From NCBI GenBank assembly GCA_016935935.1, contig JAFGPZ010000038.1:9222-73221 (forward strand): DNA of 64,000 bases, in the 5' to 3' direction. Positions 34,560 through 43,238 of this stretch are shown piece by piece. The notes below the pieces were generated by a model. The model was given only the letters and a program-made list of their open reading frames with translations, did no database searches and had not been told where the DNA came from. This DNA comes from Deltaproteobacteria bacterium (lineage in GTDB: Bacteria; Desulfobacterota; Syntrophia; Syntrophales; UBA2210). Position numbers and translations under genes: made by a program. The stretch's first letter is position 1. Each line of letters starts with the position of its first letter.

Positions 34560-36611
34560 CTATTTAAACATGTCATATTTGCACGGATATGTGAATTCAT
34601 CTTCCTTCAGAGGTTCCCAGTTGTCATAAATGGGCATCTCAGGCAGAGAATCCAGAGTGGGGAACCACCTCTTCAGCGTGCTGCGGCGTGAATGCTGGCC
34701 TCTCTTGGGCAGCTCATCCCACGGAATATGGGCATACATGAGCGAGTAGACAGGTCCGATAACCGCTTTGTTAACGAGGTGCTGATCAATGATGCAGTCC
34801 ATGATGACCGGGCCGTCTTTCTCGGCAATGGCGAATGCCTTCTTCAGGTCTTCTCTGAAGTTTGCCTCGGCGAAACACCTCATGCCCGTACCACCGAACA
34901 CCTTGGTCAGTGCTGATATATCCGTTCCTTCGCGTGGACGTTCCTCACCCTGCATCGTTACGCCCAGCCATTCGTTACCATAGACATCCTGATCACCCAG
35001 GATGTCCCATTGCGGTCCGTACCAGGGGTACTTCATTCCGGGCATCCAGCCGCCATTGTTAAATACCATGTAAACAATGGGGAGCTTGTACATAACTGCA
35101 ACGTGCATATCCATGCCTGCGTTAAAGACACCGGAGTCACCCATCAGTGCGAGGAAGGGGATCTTCGAACCGTTCTCGAGGTCGCCGATCGCTGCTCCGA
35201 TCGCCTGACCTACGCCGTGGCCAACACCCGCCTGGTCATTGGCCGTGATACAGGATGCCGGTCTGGTAAACTGAAGGTAAGGCATCACGAAATCACTCAT
35301 CGAGTATGCGTCTATGGCAACACGGACGGCGCTTCCGTAGAGCTCTTCGTTGACCTCACGGATAATCTGTGACATGTATCCCATGTGTAGGAATTTTCCG
35401 TCTTTATAGCGCGGATGGTCGGGGCCGTACTTGTAGGCTCTCGCTTCGCGGGCCACTGTACCTTCCGCAGTTGATTTCGCGCATTTCGCAGCCCAGGCCT
35501 CTCTCTCGGCGCTGACTGTGTATCCGTTCTTCTTGATACATTCATTCAGCTGCTTAATAACAACCTTGGTATTGCCCATTAATGCTGCCTTGGTGTTGAT
35601 GTAGGTCCATACATAATCCTGAGAGGGAGCAATCTGTATGGCTTGAGGCCAGCCACCTGCATATCCGTCAAAGAAACCGACCTTCAGGCCGACGGGAATC
35701 ATGAGGTCAATCTCGTTTCTGAATCTCGGGAATCCCCGGTGAGCCTGCGGGTGTTTCTCGCTGACGGCAGCTCGCCCAAGACGTCGTGTGTTGAAGGGAA
35801 TTTTTGTAAGGTTAAAAAATTCTTCGAGTTCAGGTCCAGCCTGATCCCATGCTGCATAGTCCCCCAGAACAGCAAATGGCGCTTTTGACTCAAATATCGC
35901 TTTTGCTGCCTTTTCGATCTGTATCGGATCCGCTCCGGATGAGATGGGATAGGGTGTTTCTTCCTGTCGCCAGTTGGGAACCCAGTCTGAATTTTCTGCA
36001 AAGAAACCGCCCCAGTAATGTTCTCTCACTTCGGTTTTGGTGAAGAGACAGTCGCAATCCAGTTCGAGAAGGACCGGACCCTTTGGCGCTGCCTGAGCGA
36101 GGCGGAATGCACGGCTGCCGAACTGTTTGACCGACCATGGATAGAGGACTCTCTGTGCCCACTTGGTGACATGTGTCATGAATTCAGCGGCGACACTGTC
36201 CTGAATGGTATTATAGAGCTTGTCATGCTCCTGCTCAGCGCCACCCGCTAGGTAGACAATGGGTGAATTGCTGAGATAAGCCTGCTGCATCGGGCTGAAA
36301 GCATTTCCAGCGCCGGGACCAACGGTACCGAAGCATACAGATGCCTTCTGAGTAACCTGTGAGTAACCTTCAGCCGCATAGACTGAATTCTGCTCGTGAC
36401 CGAAAATAATTAACTTTACACCAATACGCGATATGGCGTCAACAAAATGCCAGATATGGCCGCCGGGGACACCCCATGCTATCGTTACGCCCTGCTCACG
36501 AAGAATCTCAGCAATGTACTGCCCGGTATTTGGAAAAATTTCACGCTTCCCCAGGGGAATTTCCAAACTTTTCTGAGCTTCCACATCAAATTCAATTCCT
36601 AGTTTCGGCAT
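34560..36611 (-). CDS. Thiamine diphosphate-dependent enzyme, acetolactate synthase-like
   Basis: A 683-residue ThDP enzyme, longer than the usual 550-600. Seen: the cofactor-activating Glu73 in FGHEQNSVYAAEGYSQV, the ThDP/Mg motif beginning GDSGVFNAGMDM and ending in VFNNGGW (about 487-515), and a central Rossmann-like domain. A charged segment and a C-terminal tail of about 90 residues are extra. Family members decarboxylate 2-oxo acids or make or break acyloin bonds, including 2-hydroxyacyl-CoA lyases. Given the nearby acyl-CoA mutase, a one-carbon or acyl transfer to a carbonyl is conceivable, as suggested for anaerobic acetone degraders. AAAGGAGGTATTG precedes the ATG. Confidence 0.82.
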   Translation of the reverse strand: MPKLGIEFDVEAQKSLEIPLGKREIFPNTGQYIAEILREQGVTIAWGVPGGHIWHFVDAISRIGVKLIIFGHEQNSVYAAEGYSQVTQKASVCFGTVGPGAGNAFSPMQQAYLSNSPIVYLAGGAEQEHDKLYNTIQDSVAAEFMTHVTKWAQRVLYPWSVKQFGSRAFRLAQAAPKGPVLLELDCDCLFTKTEVREHYWGGFFAENSDWVPNWRQEETPYPISSGADPIQIEKAAKAIFESKAPFAVLGDYAAWDQAGPELEEFFNLTKIPFNTRRLGRAAVSEKHPQAHRGFPRFRNEIDLMIPVGLKVGFFDGYAGGWPQAIQIAPSQDYVWTYINTKAALMGNTKVVIKQLNECIKKNGYTVSAEREAWAAKCAKSTAEGTVAREARAYKYGPDHPRYKDGKFLHMGYMSQIIREVNEELYGSAVRVAIDAYSMSDFVMPYLQFTRPASCITANDQAGVGHGVGQAIGAAIGDLENGSKIPFLALMGDSGVFNAGMDMHVAVMYKLPIVYMVFNNGGWMPGMKYPWYGPQWDILGDQDVYGNEWLGVTMQGEERPREGTDISALTKVFGGTGMRCFAEANFREDLKKAFAIAEKDGPVIMDCIIDQHLVNKAVIGPVYSLMYAHIPWDELPKRGQHSRRSTLKRWFPTLDSLPEMPIYDNWEPLKEDEFTYPCKYDMFK

Positions 36612-37013
36612 ACAACAATACCTCCTTTTTTTATTTAGAACTTGTTTATTAAAAGATAGCTTTTTTAAAATAGCCCCCGATGCCCATACAGCGATTCAAT
36701 TTAAAACTCATCACCACCTCTCCTCGTCATTTTTATGGCTCATGTCCGGGTCTACAAAGAGCCTTTAACAACAAATGTAACTTCCATCAAAGACTCCCTA
36801 CCTTCGCCCCTTAGTTATAAGGTTCTTGAAAAATGGCGACACTATACATCACCGTGCACGCAAACCCTTTCTTGCAAAGGTCTTACGACATTTTCAGCAA
36901 AAATTCAATTTTAAAAACTAATTATTTACGGCTTGTCCATTTTGGGCTTACCATTGGACAGCTTATCATCTAAGTCGATTAATCGCGTCGTGGCCATATA
37001 ACCTAAGATAAAA

Positions 37014-37027
37014 TGACAGTACTGTCA
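37014..37027. promoter_or_regulatory. Perfect 14-bp palindrome, candidate operator
   Basis: TGACAGTACTGTCA lies 42 bp upstream of the TTGACA box at 37070, in the middle of a divergent region, a fitting place for a regulator site. Confidence 0.45.
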
Positions 37028-37069
37028 AGAAATATTTTGAATTTTAACTTTAAAAAGTATTTCAAAAGC

Positions 37070-37097
37070 TTGACAAATATTGTTAAAGGCGTATTGT
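37070..37097 (+). promoter_or_regulatory. Sigma-70-like promoter, shared module copy 2
   Basis: TTGACA (37070-37075), a 16-nt spacer and TATTGT (37092-37097). The stretch 37069-37089 is identical to 703-723. It lies about 260 bp before the crotonase gene. Confidence 0.5.
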
Positions 37098-37355
37098 CGC
37101 TTTAATAATAGGTTATTTGGGATATAATCATAGATCATGATCCGAAAAAACCAAAAAATAAGAGAGATTTATGGGCTGCTTTTAATGGTAGTGCAATTGT
37201 CTTCCCTGTATTCTTGGCATTGGTAATAATATTTAGTGAACATTATTATCCAATATATTCCTGTGTATTACCCGTTCCATGTCTTGAGATTTTAGAATCG
37301 AAATAGTAGTTTATAAGAGTGTGAGGAACATATATATCTTAAGAGGAGATAATTT

Positions 37356-38138
37356 ATGTCTGCGGAACCTGTATTGTTTGAGAAAGACGGTCATGTGGGT
37401 TATCTGGTATTAAACCGGGGAGAACAGAGAAACGCCCTTTCTCTGGAAATGATGAAGGAAATAATGAACAGATTGAACATGCTGGCTGAAGATAAGGATG
37501 TTAAAGTCGTTGTAATACGTGCGAACGGGCCCGCCTTCTGTGCCGGCCACGATTTAGTGGAAATGGTGGGTCCAGATAAGGATATTCATCATTACAGGAA
37601 TATCTTTTCCACCTGTTCGCAGATGATGCAGCGAATTCACGAGATTCCTCAACCAGTCATTGCCCAGGTTAAGGGAATTGCAACAGCAGCGGGGTGTCAG
37701 CTTGTAGCTGGTTGTGATCTGGCTATTGCAGAAAAGGGCGCAAAATTTCAAACTCCGGGTGTATTAATCGGTCTTTTCTGCATTACTCCCATGGTGCCCC
37801 TTGTGAGGGCTGTGGGAAGAAAACGTGCACTCGAAATGCTCCTTACGGGACGGTTCATTTCTGCTGAGGAAGCGGAGCGTTTCGGATTGATCAATTTTAG
37901 TGTACCGCTCGATCAACTGGAGAATGAAACTCGCAAATTGGCCCAGAATATCGCCCAGTACAGTCGTCATACCCTTGCTTCGGGAAAACAGGCATTTTAC
38001 GGACAGGTTGATCTCGACGAAGCATCTGCATATGACTATGCAAAAGAATTAATAGCACTGAACTGTCTTGCAGAGGATGCCAGAGAAGGGATTTCAGCGT
38101 TTATTGAGAAGCGAAAACCGGAGTGGAAGGACAGGTAA
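37356..38138 (+). CDS. Enoyl-CoA hydratase/isomerase family protein (ECHDC3-like)
   Basis: A 260-residue crotonase-fold protein. Oxyanion-hole segments AFCAGHDL (near 61-68) and KGIATAAGCQLVAGCD (near 107-122) are present. The two hydratase glutamates are not: Gln stands at the first position and the segment at the second reads TPGVLIGLFC. The HDL and GLFC variants resemble ECHDC3-type proteins, whose reaction is poorly known. AAGAGGAGATAATTT precedes the ATG. It heads a + strand group with the MtnA-like and isochorismatase-like genes. Confidence 0.82.
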   Translation: MSAEPVLFEKDGHVGYLVLNRGEQRNALSLEMMKEIMNRLNMLAEDKDVKVVVIRANGPAFCAGHDLVEMVGPDKDIHHYRNIFSTCSQMMQRIHEIPQPVIAQVKGIATAAGCQLVAGCDLAIAEKGAKFQTPGVLIGLFCITPMVPLVRAVGRKRALEMLLTGRFISAEEAERFGLINFSVPLDQLENETRKLAQNIAQYSRHTLASGKQAFYGQVDLDEASAYDYAKELIALNCLAEDAREGISAFIEKRKPEWKDR

Positions 38139-38224
38139 GTGTGCGAAAGGGACTTTTTTACGATTTTGTTAAATGGCGATTCGTTTTTCAATTTCTTTTA
38201 ATCTTAATCTAAGGAGGTTTTGTT

Positions 38225-39217
38225 TTGAAGGAACCCCTGTTGATGAATCTTGAAAACAGCGTATACCTTGAGGGTGAAAAACTGGTTGTGATTGACCGGC
38301 GGAAGATTCCTCAGGAATTAGTACCTGTTATTTGTAACAATTATGAGGAAGTGGCCCGCGCCATAGAAGATATGGTCGTTCAGGGTGCCGGGGACATCGC
38401 AATCACAGCGGGTTTCGGTCTTTATCTTGCCGCTTTGGAACTGGAGGGAGCTGGGAAAGTTTTAGATATTGGAAAATTGGAAAATGCTGCAGCTCGTCTT
38501 CGATCAACCCGTCCGACAGGCTTTCACCTGGCAGCACTCCTGAATAGAATCCTGGAACGTCTTAGGGGGGATAAATTCCCTGCTTCCGCAGAAATCCTGG
38601 TCTTTCTCAATGAAGTTCTTGCCAGGCAGAGGGAGATTGCTCGGGATACCGGCAGATATGGTGAAACCATACTTGAATCTGAAGACACTATCCTGACACA
38701 TTGTTTTGCCGGGTCAGGTCTTCTTTATATGCTGCAATATGCAAAAGAAAATGGCAAAAACATAAAGGTGATCTGTACGGAGACAAGGCCCTATCTTCAG
38801 GGGGCAAGGCTTACAGCATGGTCGGTGAGTCAGCTTGGCCTCGATACGAACCTTATTACGGACAATATGGCTGCCCATTGCATGTCCCGCGGTATGATCG
38901 ATAAGGTATTCACGGCCGCCGATCGTATCGCAATGGATGGAACTGTTGCCAATAAAGTAGGAACGCTGCAGCTTGCCATATCGGCCCGATATTATGATAT
39001 TCCCTTTTATATTCTCGGGTATGGGGGACCTGACCGTCGCACACTCAGGGGGGATGACATACCGATTGAAGAGAGGGACCCTGGGGAAGTCCTAGAGTTC
39101 CAGGGGATTCCGATCAGCGGTCCCGATGTGAACGCCTATTATCCTGCATTTGATCTGACTCCATCTGACCTGATAACGGGGGTTGTCACAAGGAAGGGGA
39201 TTCAGCTTCGAAAATAG
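38225..39217 (+). CDS. MtnA/eIF2B-alpha family sugar-phosphate isomerase-like protein
   Basis: A 330-residue protein of the methylthioribose-1-phosphate isomerase/ribose-1,5-bisphosphate isomerase/eIF2B family. Seen: RSTRPTGFHLAA, THCFAGSGL with the catalytic Cys, ETRPYLQGARLTAW, DNMAAHCMSRG and AADRIAMDGTVANKVGT with the catalytic Asp. It starts at TTG 38225, eight bases after AAGGAGG; an ATG six codons later is the alternative. No methionine-salvage genes surround it, so a different phosphorylated sugar or a moonlighting role is possible. Confidence 0.75.
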   Translation: MKEPLLMNLENSVYLEGEKLVVIDRRKIPQELVPVICNNYEEVARAIEDMVVQGAGDIAITAGFGLYLAALELEGAGKVLDIGKLENAAARLRSTRPTGFHLAALLNRILERLRGDKFPASAEILVFLNEVLARQREIARDTGRYGETILESEDTILTHCFAGSGLLYMLQYAKENGKNIKVICTETRPYLQGARLTAWSVSQLGLDTNLITDNMAAHCMSRGMIDKVFTAADRIAMDGTVANKVGTLQLAISARYYDIPFYILGYGGPDRRTLRGDDIPIEERDPGEVLEFQGIPISGPDVNAYYPAFDLTPSDLITGVVTRKGIQLRK

Positions 39218-39327
39218 CATGGAATGGAGTGATCGAATCCGATCAAAAAAGACTTTTTAAGGACTTGTCAATTTTGGTAAACCGGTTCCATCGAAATGAA
39301 AATGTTATTCCTGAAAGGAGGAATGTC

Positions 39328-39882
39328 ATGCGTCACAAATTCATAGCGGAGCGGGAAGACAGTTTGCTCCTCATCGTAGATGTCCAGCAAGTCATGTTGA
39401 AAGTTATCGATGTATGGAAAGAAATTGCTGACAGAATAGACCAATTGATTCGGGCAGCCAATTTGCTGGGAGTTCCAATTTTAGTTACCGAGCATTATAA
39501 GAAAGGCCTGGGAGAAACCATCCCGGATATCAGCGGAAAGCTGAAGGACGCCACCATTTTTCAGAAAGAATACTTTAGCGCATGCATGGAAGACAGCTTT
39601 TTAGATACGGTTCGCAAGTTTGGCCGACGCAAAATTATTGTCACGGGCATGGAAACCCATGTTTGCGTGTTGCAAACCTCACTGGATCTTGCTGCGTCCG
39701 GTTTCCAGCTGCAAGTGGTCAAAAATGCAGTTGCATCGCGCCGTAAGCAGGACTGGGTAACTGCTCTGGATATCTTCAGAGAGGCAGGCGCCGTGATTAC
39801 CACTGCTGAAACCGTCATTTTTCAATGGGCCTGCCGCTCCAACACCGACGAGTTTAGAAAGATATTACCGATTGTCAAGTAG
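39328..39882 (+). CDS. Isochorismatase-family hydrolase
   Basis: A 184-residue cysteine hydrolase. Seen: LLLIVDVQ with the catalytic Asp (near 14-18), the Lys in EHYKKGLG (near 84) and the nucleophile Cys in METHVCVLQTS (near 113). ATG 39328 follows CTGAAAGGAGGAATGTC; the upstream in-frame ATG at 39229 has no such site. Closest in motif to the ISOC-domain hydrolases, whose substrates are mostly unknown amides or esters. It lies 110 bp after the MtnA-like gene. Confidence 0.82.
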   Translation: MRHKFIAEREDSLLLIVDVQQVMLKVIDVWKEIADRIDQLIRAANLLGVPILVTEHYKKGLGETIPDISGKLKDATIFQKEYFSACMEDSFLDTVRKFGRRKIIVTGMETHVCVLQTSLDLAASGFQLQVVKNAVASRRKQDWVTALDIFREAGAVITTAETVIFQWACRSNTDEFRKILPIVK

Positions 39883-39960
39883 CATAATAAACGAGGGGTG
39901 ACTTTGGTTCAAGGGAAAGATACTGTTTCTGTATTTGCCCTGGATGCAGGTTTATTATGC
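39882..39960. repeat. Long intergenic stem-loop after the isochorismatase gene
   Basis: GCATAATAAAC (39882-39892) and GTTTATTATGC (39950-39960) are perfect 11-bp arms; an inner AGGG/CCCT and TAC/GTA pairing suggests a branched structure. It starts at the last base of the stop codon. No T run, so its role is unclear. Confidence 0.5.
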
Positions 39961-40174
39961 ATGCCACGTTATTTTAAATCACCTTGAAACAATCTAATCG
40001 TTATGGTATGTTGCATCGTTTATTTGAGTGGGGGGCCAGGTTAAGGATGGGAATGCAAATACAGGAATCGTGTTTGAACCATACCTGTTGTTAATATCCG
40101 TCCAGAACATCTCTTATTTATTAAAGATATGAACATTACCCATAATTAAACAAATATATAAAAGGAGGATTTTA

Positions 40175-41536
40175 ATGGAAAGAGTAGTGCAGAAGCCGTC
40201 TAGAAAGAAAAAAGAAGTTTACGCTAATGCGAAACCAACAGGATTCGGGGAGAGAAAACCTGATTTTTCAACCATGGGAAAAAAGATAAAGAATCCAGCA
40301 AAGAATCTGAGAGAGGTCGTGTGCGTAGAAGCCTGTAGAACTCCTTACGGTAAATTCGGAGGCCAGCTTGCGGAATATGAAGCAGTAGAACTGGGTGCAA
40401 TGGCGATTCAGGAAGTTCTCAGAAGAACAGAAGGCAAAGTAAAACCCGAAGACGTGGATTACGTTATTATGGGGCAGGTTGTTCCTGCAGGTTGCGGTCA
40501 GGTACCCAGCAGACAGGCATCTATTCTTTCCGGAATACCTGAATATGTTCCTTCTATCACAGTTAATAAGGTATGTTCATCGGGTGTTAAGACAGTAGAT
40601 CTGGGTGTTCAGATGATTCAGTCAGGAAGGGCTGAAATCGTTGTGGCCGGTGGACAGGAAAGCATGAGCAATTGTCCCTTTGTCCTTAAAGACATGAGAT
40701 GGGGAGCAAAAATGGGGGTACCTTCAAAAGACGTTGTTGATAGTATGGTATACGATGGTCTATGGGATGCCTTTTATAACCGTCATATGGCCATTCATGG
40801 AACGGAAGTTGCTGATGAATTCGGTTTTACGCGAGAAGATCAAGATGAATGGGCGTATCATTCCCAGATGGCGGCAAAAGACGCCATGGAAAACGGAAGA
40901 ATGGATGACGAGACCTTCCCCGTTGAATATCATCAAGGCAAAAAAGCATTGGTAATGGAAAAGGATGAGTTCCCAAGACCGGAAACAACAATGGAAGGTC
41001 TGGCGAAACTGCCCCAGGTCTTCGGCCATGTTAGCGCAGTAACCGGGAAACCCGGGGCCGTAACAGCAGGAAACGCGCCCGGTGTTAACGACGGTGGAGA
41101 TGTCTGCCTGATAATGAGCAGGGAAAAGGCGGATGAACTTGGGATCAAGCCTCTGTTTACTATAATTGATTATGCGGAAGTTTCTCAGCCCACAAAGGAT
41201 ATTGCCACGGTACCAGGTCTTTCCATTAAAAAGGTGCTTGATCAGAATGATATGACCGTGGATGATATGGATTTGATCGAGATCAATGAGGCTTTTGCCG
41301 CTGTTGTCCTGGTAAGCGCTCAAAAGATACTGGGATTGTCCAAGGAGGAGATGATTAAGAAGGTGAATGTCAATGGAAGCGCCATTGCCTACGGTCATCC
41401 CATCGGAGCAACAGGAGCCAGAATTGTCATGACCCTGGCATATGAGCTTAAACGCAGGGGCGGCGGTATAGGCGTATGCGGTATATGCTCAGGCCACGCT
41501 CAGGGTGACGCAATGTTGATCAAAGTAGAACCATAA
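40175..41536 (+). CDS. Acetyl-CoA C-acetyltransferase (thiolase II)
   Basis: A 453-residue biosynthetic/degradative thiolase interconverting acetoacetyl-CoA and two acetyl-CoA. Seen: NKVCSSGVKT with the nucleophile Cys (near 131), INEAFAAV, YGHPIGATG with the catalytic His, and CGICSGHAQGDA with the second Cys. About 48 N-terminal residues, rich in Lys and Arg, precede the normal start of the family (REVVCVEACRTPYGKF) and are not typical. AAAAGGAGGATTTTA supports ATG 40175. It would finish the pathway by releasing acetyl-CoA. Confidence 0.92.
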   Translation: MERVVQKPSRKKKEVYANAKPTGFGERKPDFSTMGKKIKNPAKNLREVVCVEACRTPYGKFGGQLAEYEAVELGAMAIQEVLRRTEGKVKPEDVDYVIMGQVVPAGCGQVPSRQASILSGIPEYVPSITVNKVCSSGVKTVDLGVQMIQSGRAEIVVAGGQESMSNCPFVLKDMRWGAKMGVPSKDVVDSMVYDGLWDAFYNRHMAIHGTEVADEFGFTREDQDEWAYHSQMAAKDAMENGRMDDETFPVEYHQGKKALVMEKDEFPRPETTMEGLAKLPQVFGHVSAVTGKPGAVTAGNAPGVNDGGDVCLIMSREKADELGIKPLFTIIDYAEVSQPTKDIATVPGLSIKKVLDQNDMTVDDMDLIEINEAFAAVVLVSAQKILGLSKEEMIKKVNVNGSAIAYGHPIGATGARIVMTLAYELKRRGGGIGVCGICSGHAQGDAMLIKVEP

Positions 41537-41695
41537 TAAGTCGTAAATTATTCCGTATGTCAAATATGCAGTATGATGCTTGGTATCTTTATCAAGTTTC
41601 ATGCTGCATATAAAATATTTTGCCATTTTTACAAAAAGCGACAAAACAAGGGTATTTTTAGGGGGTAGTTCATTCAAATGAAGGGGGGAATGTTT

Positions 41696-42877
41696 ATGAA
41701 AAGGTCTGTCGCTATAGTGCGTCATAATCCTGGTGCAAAATCTGTCGAAGAAGCAATTTCATTATGTAACGGTGCAAAAGATTTAAAACCTTATTCCAAA
41801 GTCATGATCAAGCCGAATGTCGTCATTGGCGGAAAAATATACAAGCCCTTTCTGAAAGGAACGGTTGTTAATGCCGACATTATTGAAGAAATTATCACAT
41901 TTCTAAGGGATTTTGGATGTTCTGACATTTGTATCGGAGAAGGCTCTGTCCTTCTACCGGAATTAGGGGCAACAACGGAAACGGCATTTGAAACCGCAGG
42001 GATCACGGAACTTGCAAAGCGTTATCAGATCAAATTACTTGACTTTTATCAACACCCCTTCAAAAAGGTTGAAATCGGGGGTAAACAGGTTGAAGTATCG
42101 GTTCCCGTTCTGGAATCGGACTATATTATAAATGTGCCTGTCCTGAAAACACATTTACAGACGAAGGTAAGCTTGAGCATTAAGAATATGAAAGGGTCGC
42201 TTAATTTTCCAAGTAAAAAGAATTTCCACGGATATGATCTTGAAAAGTATATTGCCATGCTCGGTGCTTACCTGAAACCACACCTTAATATCGTTGATGG
42301 TCTGTATACCATAAATTATGGTCCAGTCAGCCTTGAATCACAGCAGGTTGGAATTATTATAGCCGGTACCGATTCTCTGGCAGTGGATATGGTTGGTTCA
42401 TCAATTTTGGGACAGGATTTTTCAGATGTCGAACATATAGTGGAATATGCAAAAATAACAAATGGCTCACTCGACATGGACACAATTGACGTACGGGGTA
42501 ATTCGATTGATGATGTTAAAGTAAAAACTTCATGGGATCGCGATTGGGGTATCTTTATCCCTGAACTTTTCAAAATAAAAGGTGTAAAAATAACCCAGTC
42601 GGGGAAAACTCTTTGTTCCAGCTGCGGATTCGCCATGGCTCAGGCGTTTATCATGACTTTCAATAAAATGGCCGGAAAGACCTTTAAGCCTGTGGAATTC
42701 TGCGTTGGGTCGGTGGCTTCGGCAAACGGACAAGGACCATGTTTTCTTCTTGGCAAATGCGCCATTGAAAGCAATAAAGATCTCGTCGATGCAATAAAAA
42801 TAAAGGGCTGTCCTCCCGACGTCAATAATTTTCATAAAATCGTCAGTGAATTTCTGGATTCCTCAGTTGTTGAGTAA
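41696..42877 (+). CDS. DUF362 family protein
   Basis: A 393-residue DUF362 protein, unknown function, common in anaerobes. The conserved core is seen: VPVLKTHLQTKVSLSIKNMK (near 143-162) followed by the NFHGYD segment. Instead of the 2x[4Fe-4S] ferredoxin end of many members it has a Cys-rich C-terminus with single cysteines in CSSCGFAM, EFCVGS, GPCFLLGKC and KGCPPD, possibly a cluster site. ATG 41696 follows GAAGGGGGGAATG. It is the last chromosomal gene before the prophage attachment site. Confidence 0.78.
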   Translation: MKRSVAIVRHNPGAKSVEEAISLCNGAKDLKPYSKVMIKPNVVIGGKIYKPFLKGTVVNADIIEEIITFLRDFGCSDICIGEGSVLLPELGATTETAFETAGITELAKRYQIKLLDFYQHPFKKVEIGGKQVEVSVPVLESDYIINVPVLKTHLQTKVSLSIKNMKGSLNFPSKKNFHGYDLEKYIAMLGAYLKPHLNIVDGLYTINYGPVSLESQQVGIIIAGTDSLAVDMVGSSILGQDFSDVEHIVEYAKITNGSLDMDTIDVRGNSIDDVKVKTSWDRDWGIFIPELFKIKGVKITQSGKTLCSSCGFAMAQAFIMTFNKMAGKTFKPVEFCVGSVASANGQGPCFLLGKCAIESNKDLVDAIKIKGCPPDVNNFHKIVSEFLDSSVVE

Positions 42878-42929
42878 ACCTGCATCTGATTAATCGCAAG
42901 GGACTGAAGATATTAATAGATTTATACGA

Positions 42930-42987
42930 TTGACAATCTTATGAAAAGTTTTTTCAGAAAAGGTCCGAACATTTTTGTAGGGAAAAC
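42930..42987. repeat. Dispersed intergenic repeat, copy 2
   Basis: Begins TTGACAATCTTATGAAAAG and is about 70% similar by eye to 18907-18962, with the shared CCGAACATTTTTG...GGGAAAA end. Confidence 0.4.
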
Positions 42988-43055
42988 GTAGAGTGGTGGA
43001 GGGGAGTGCACCACGGAAGTGAAGCGTTGGGCGGAGTGTTATTAAACCACATAAG

Positions 43056-43091
43056 AAAAAAGGGATGTTTACCATAACCGGCAAACATCCC
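43056..43091 (-). terminator. Terminator of the host tRNA-Phe gene
   Basis: On the minus strand GGGATGTTT pairs with AAACATCCC around GCCGGTTATGGT, followed by six T residues (43061-43056). It begins about 11 bp past the tRNA CCA end, as expected for the original tRNA gene. Confidence 0.8.
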
Positions 43092-43102
43092 TCTAATATT
43101 CA

Positions 43103-43152
43103 TGGTGGGTCAGGACAGAATCGAACTGTCGACACCGGGATTTTCAGTCCCG
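43103..43152 (-). other. Truncated tRNA-Phe(GAA) 3' fragment, prophage attachment site
   Basis: On the minus strand: anticodon stem CGGGA/TCCCG with loop CTGAAAA (anticodon GAA), variable loop GTGTC, T-arm GACAG-TTCGATT-CTGTC, acceptor strand CTGACCC, discriminator A and encoded CCA. The acceptor strand pairs with GGGTCAG of usual bacterial tRNA-Phe genes. Upstream sequence (43153-43200) has no D-arm or 5' acceptor strand, so this is not a functional tRNA. A 50-nt 3' tRNA duplicate is the classic scar of tyrosine-integrase insertion; the intact gene should lie at the other prophage end, beyond 64000. Confidence 0.85.
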
Positions 43153-43238
43153 AAACGGTATTATCAATAAATATAACAGCTTAATTATATTAATAATGTT
43201 TTAACAGAATTCATAAAAATAGCTCAAAATCGCATATC

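Larger units (their letters stand above)
36612..37355. other. 744-bp divergent intergenic region
   Basis: Between the minus-strand ThDP gene and the + strand crotonase. It holds a perfect 14-bp palindrome (37014-37027) and the shared promoter module (37070-37097). The remainder is AT-rich with no gene. Confidence 0.6.

Noticed and set aside
38225..39217. Firm annotation as methylthioribose-1-phosphate isomerase of methionine salvage
   Set aside because: Catalytic residues are present but no salvage genes are nearby and related isomerases share the motifs.
43103..43180. A functional tRNA-Phe gene at the junction
   Set aside because: Only the part from the anticodon stem to CCA is present; there is no D-arm or 5' acceptor strand in the preceding bases.
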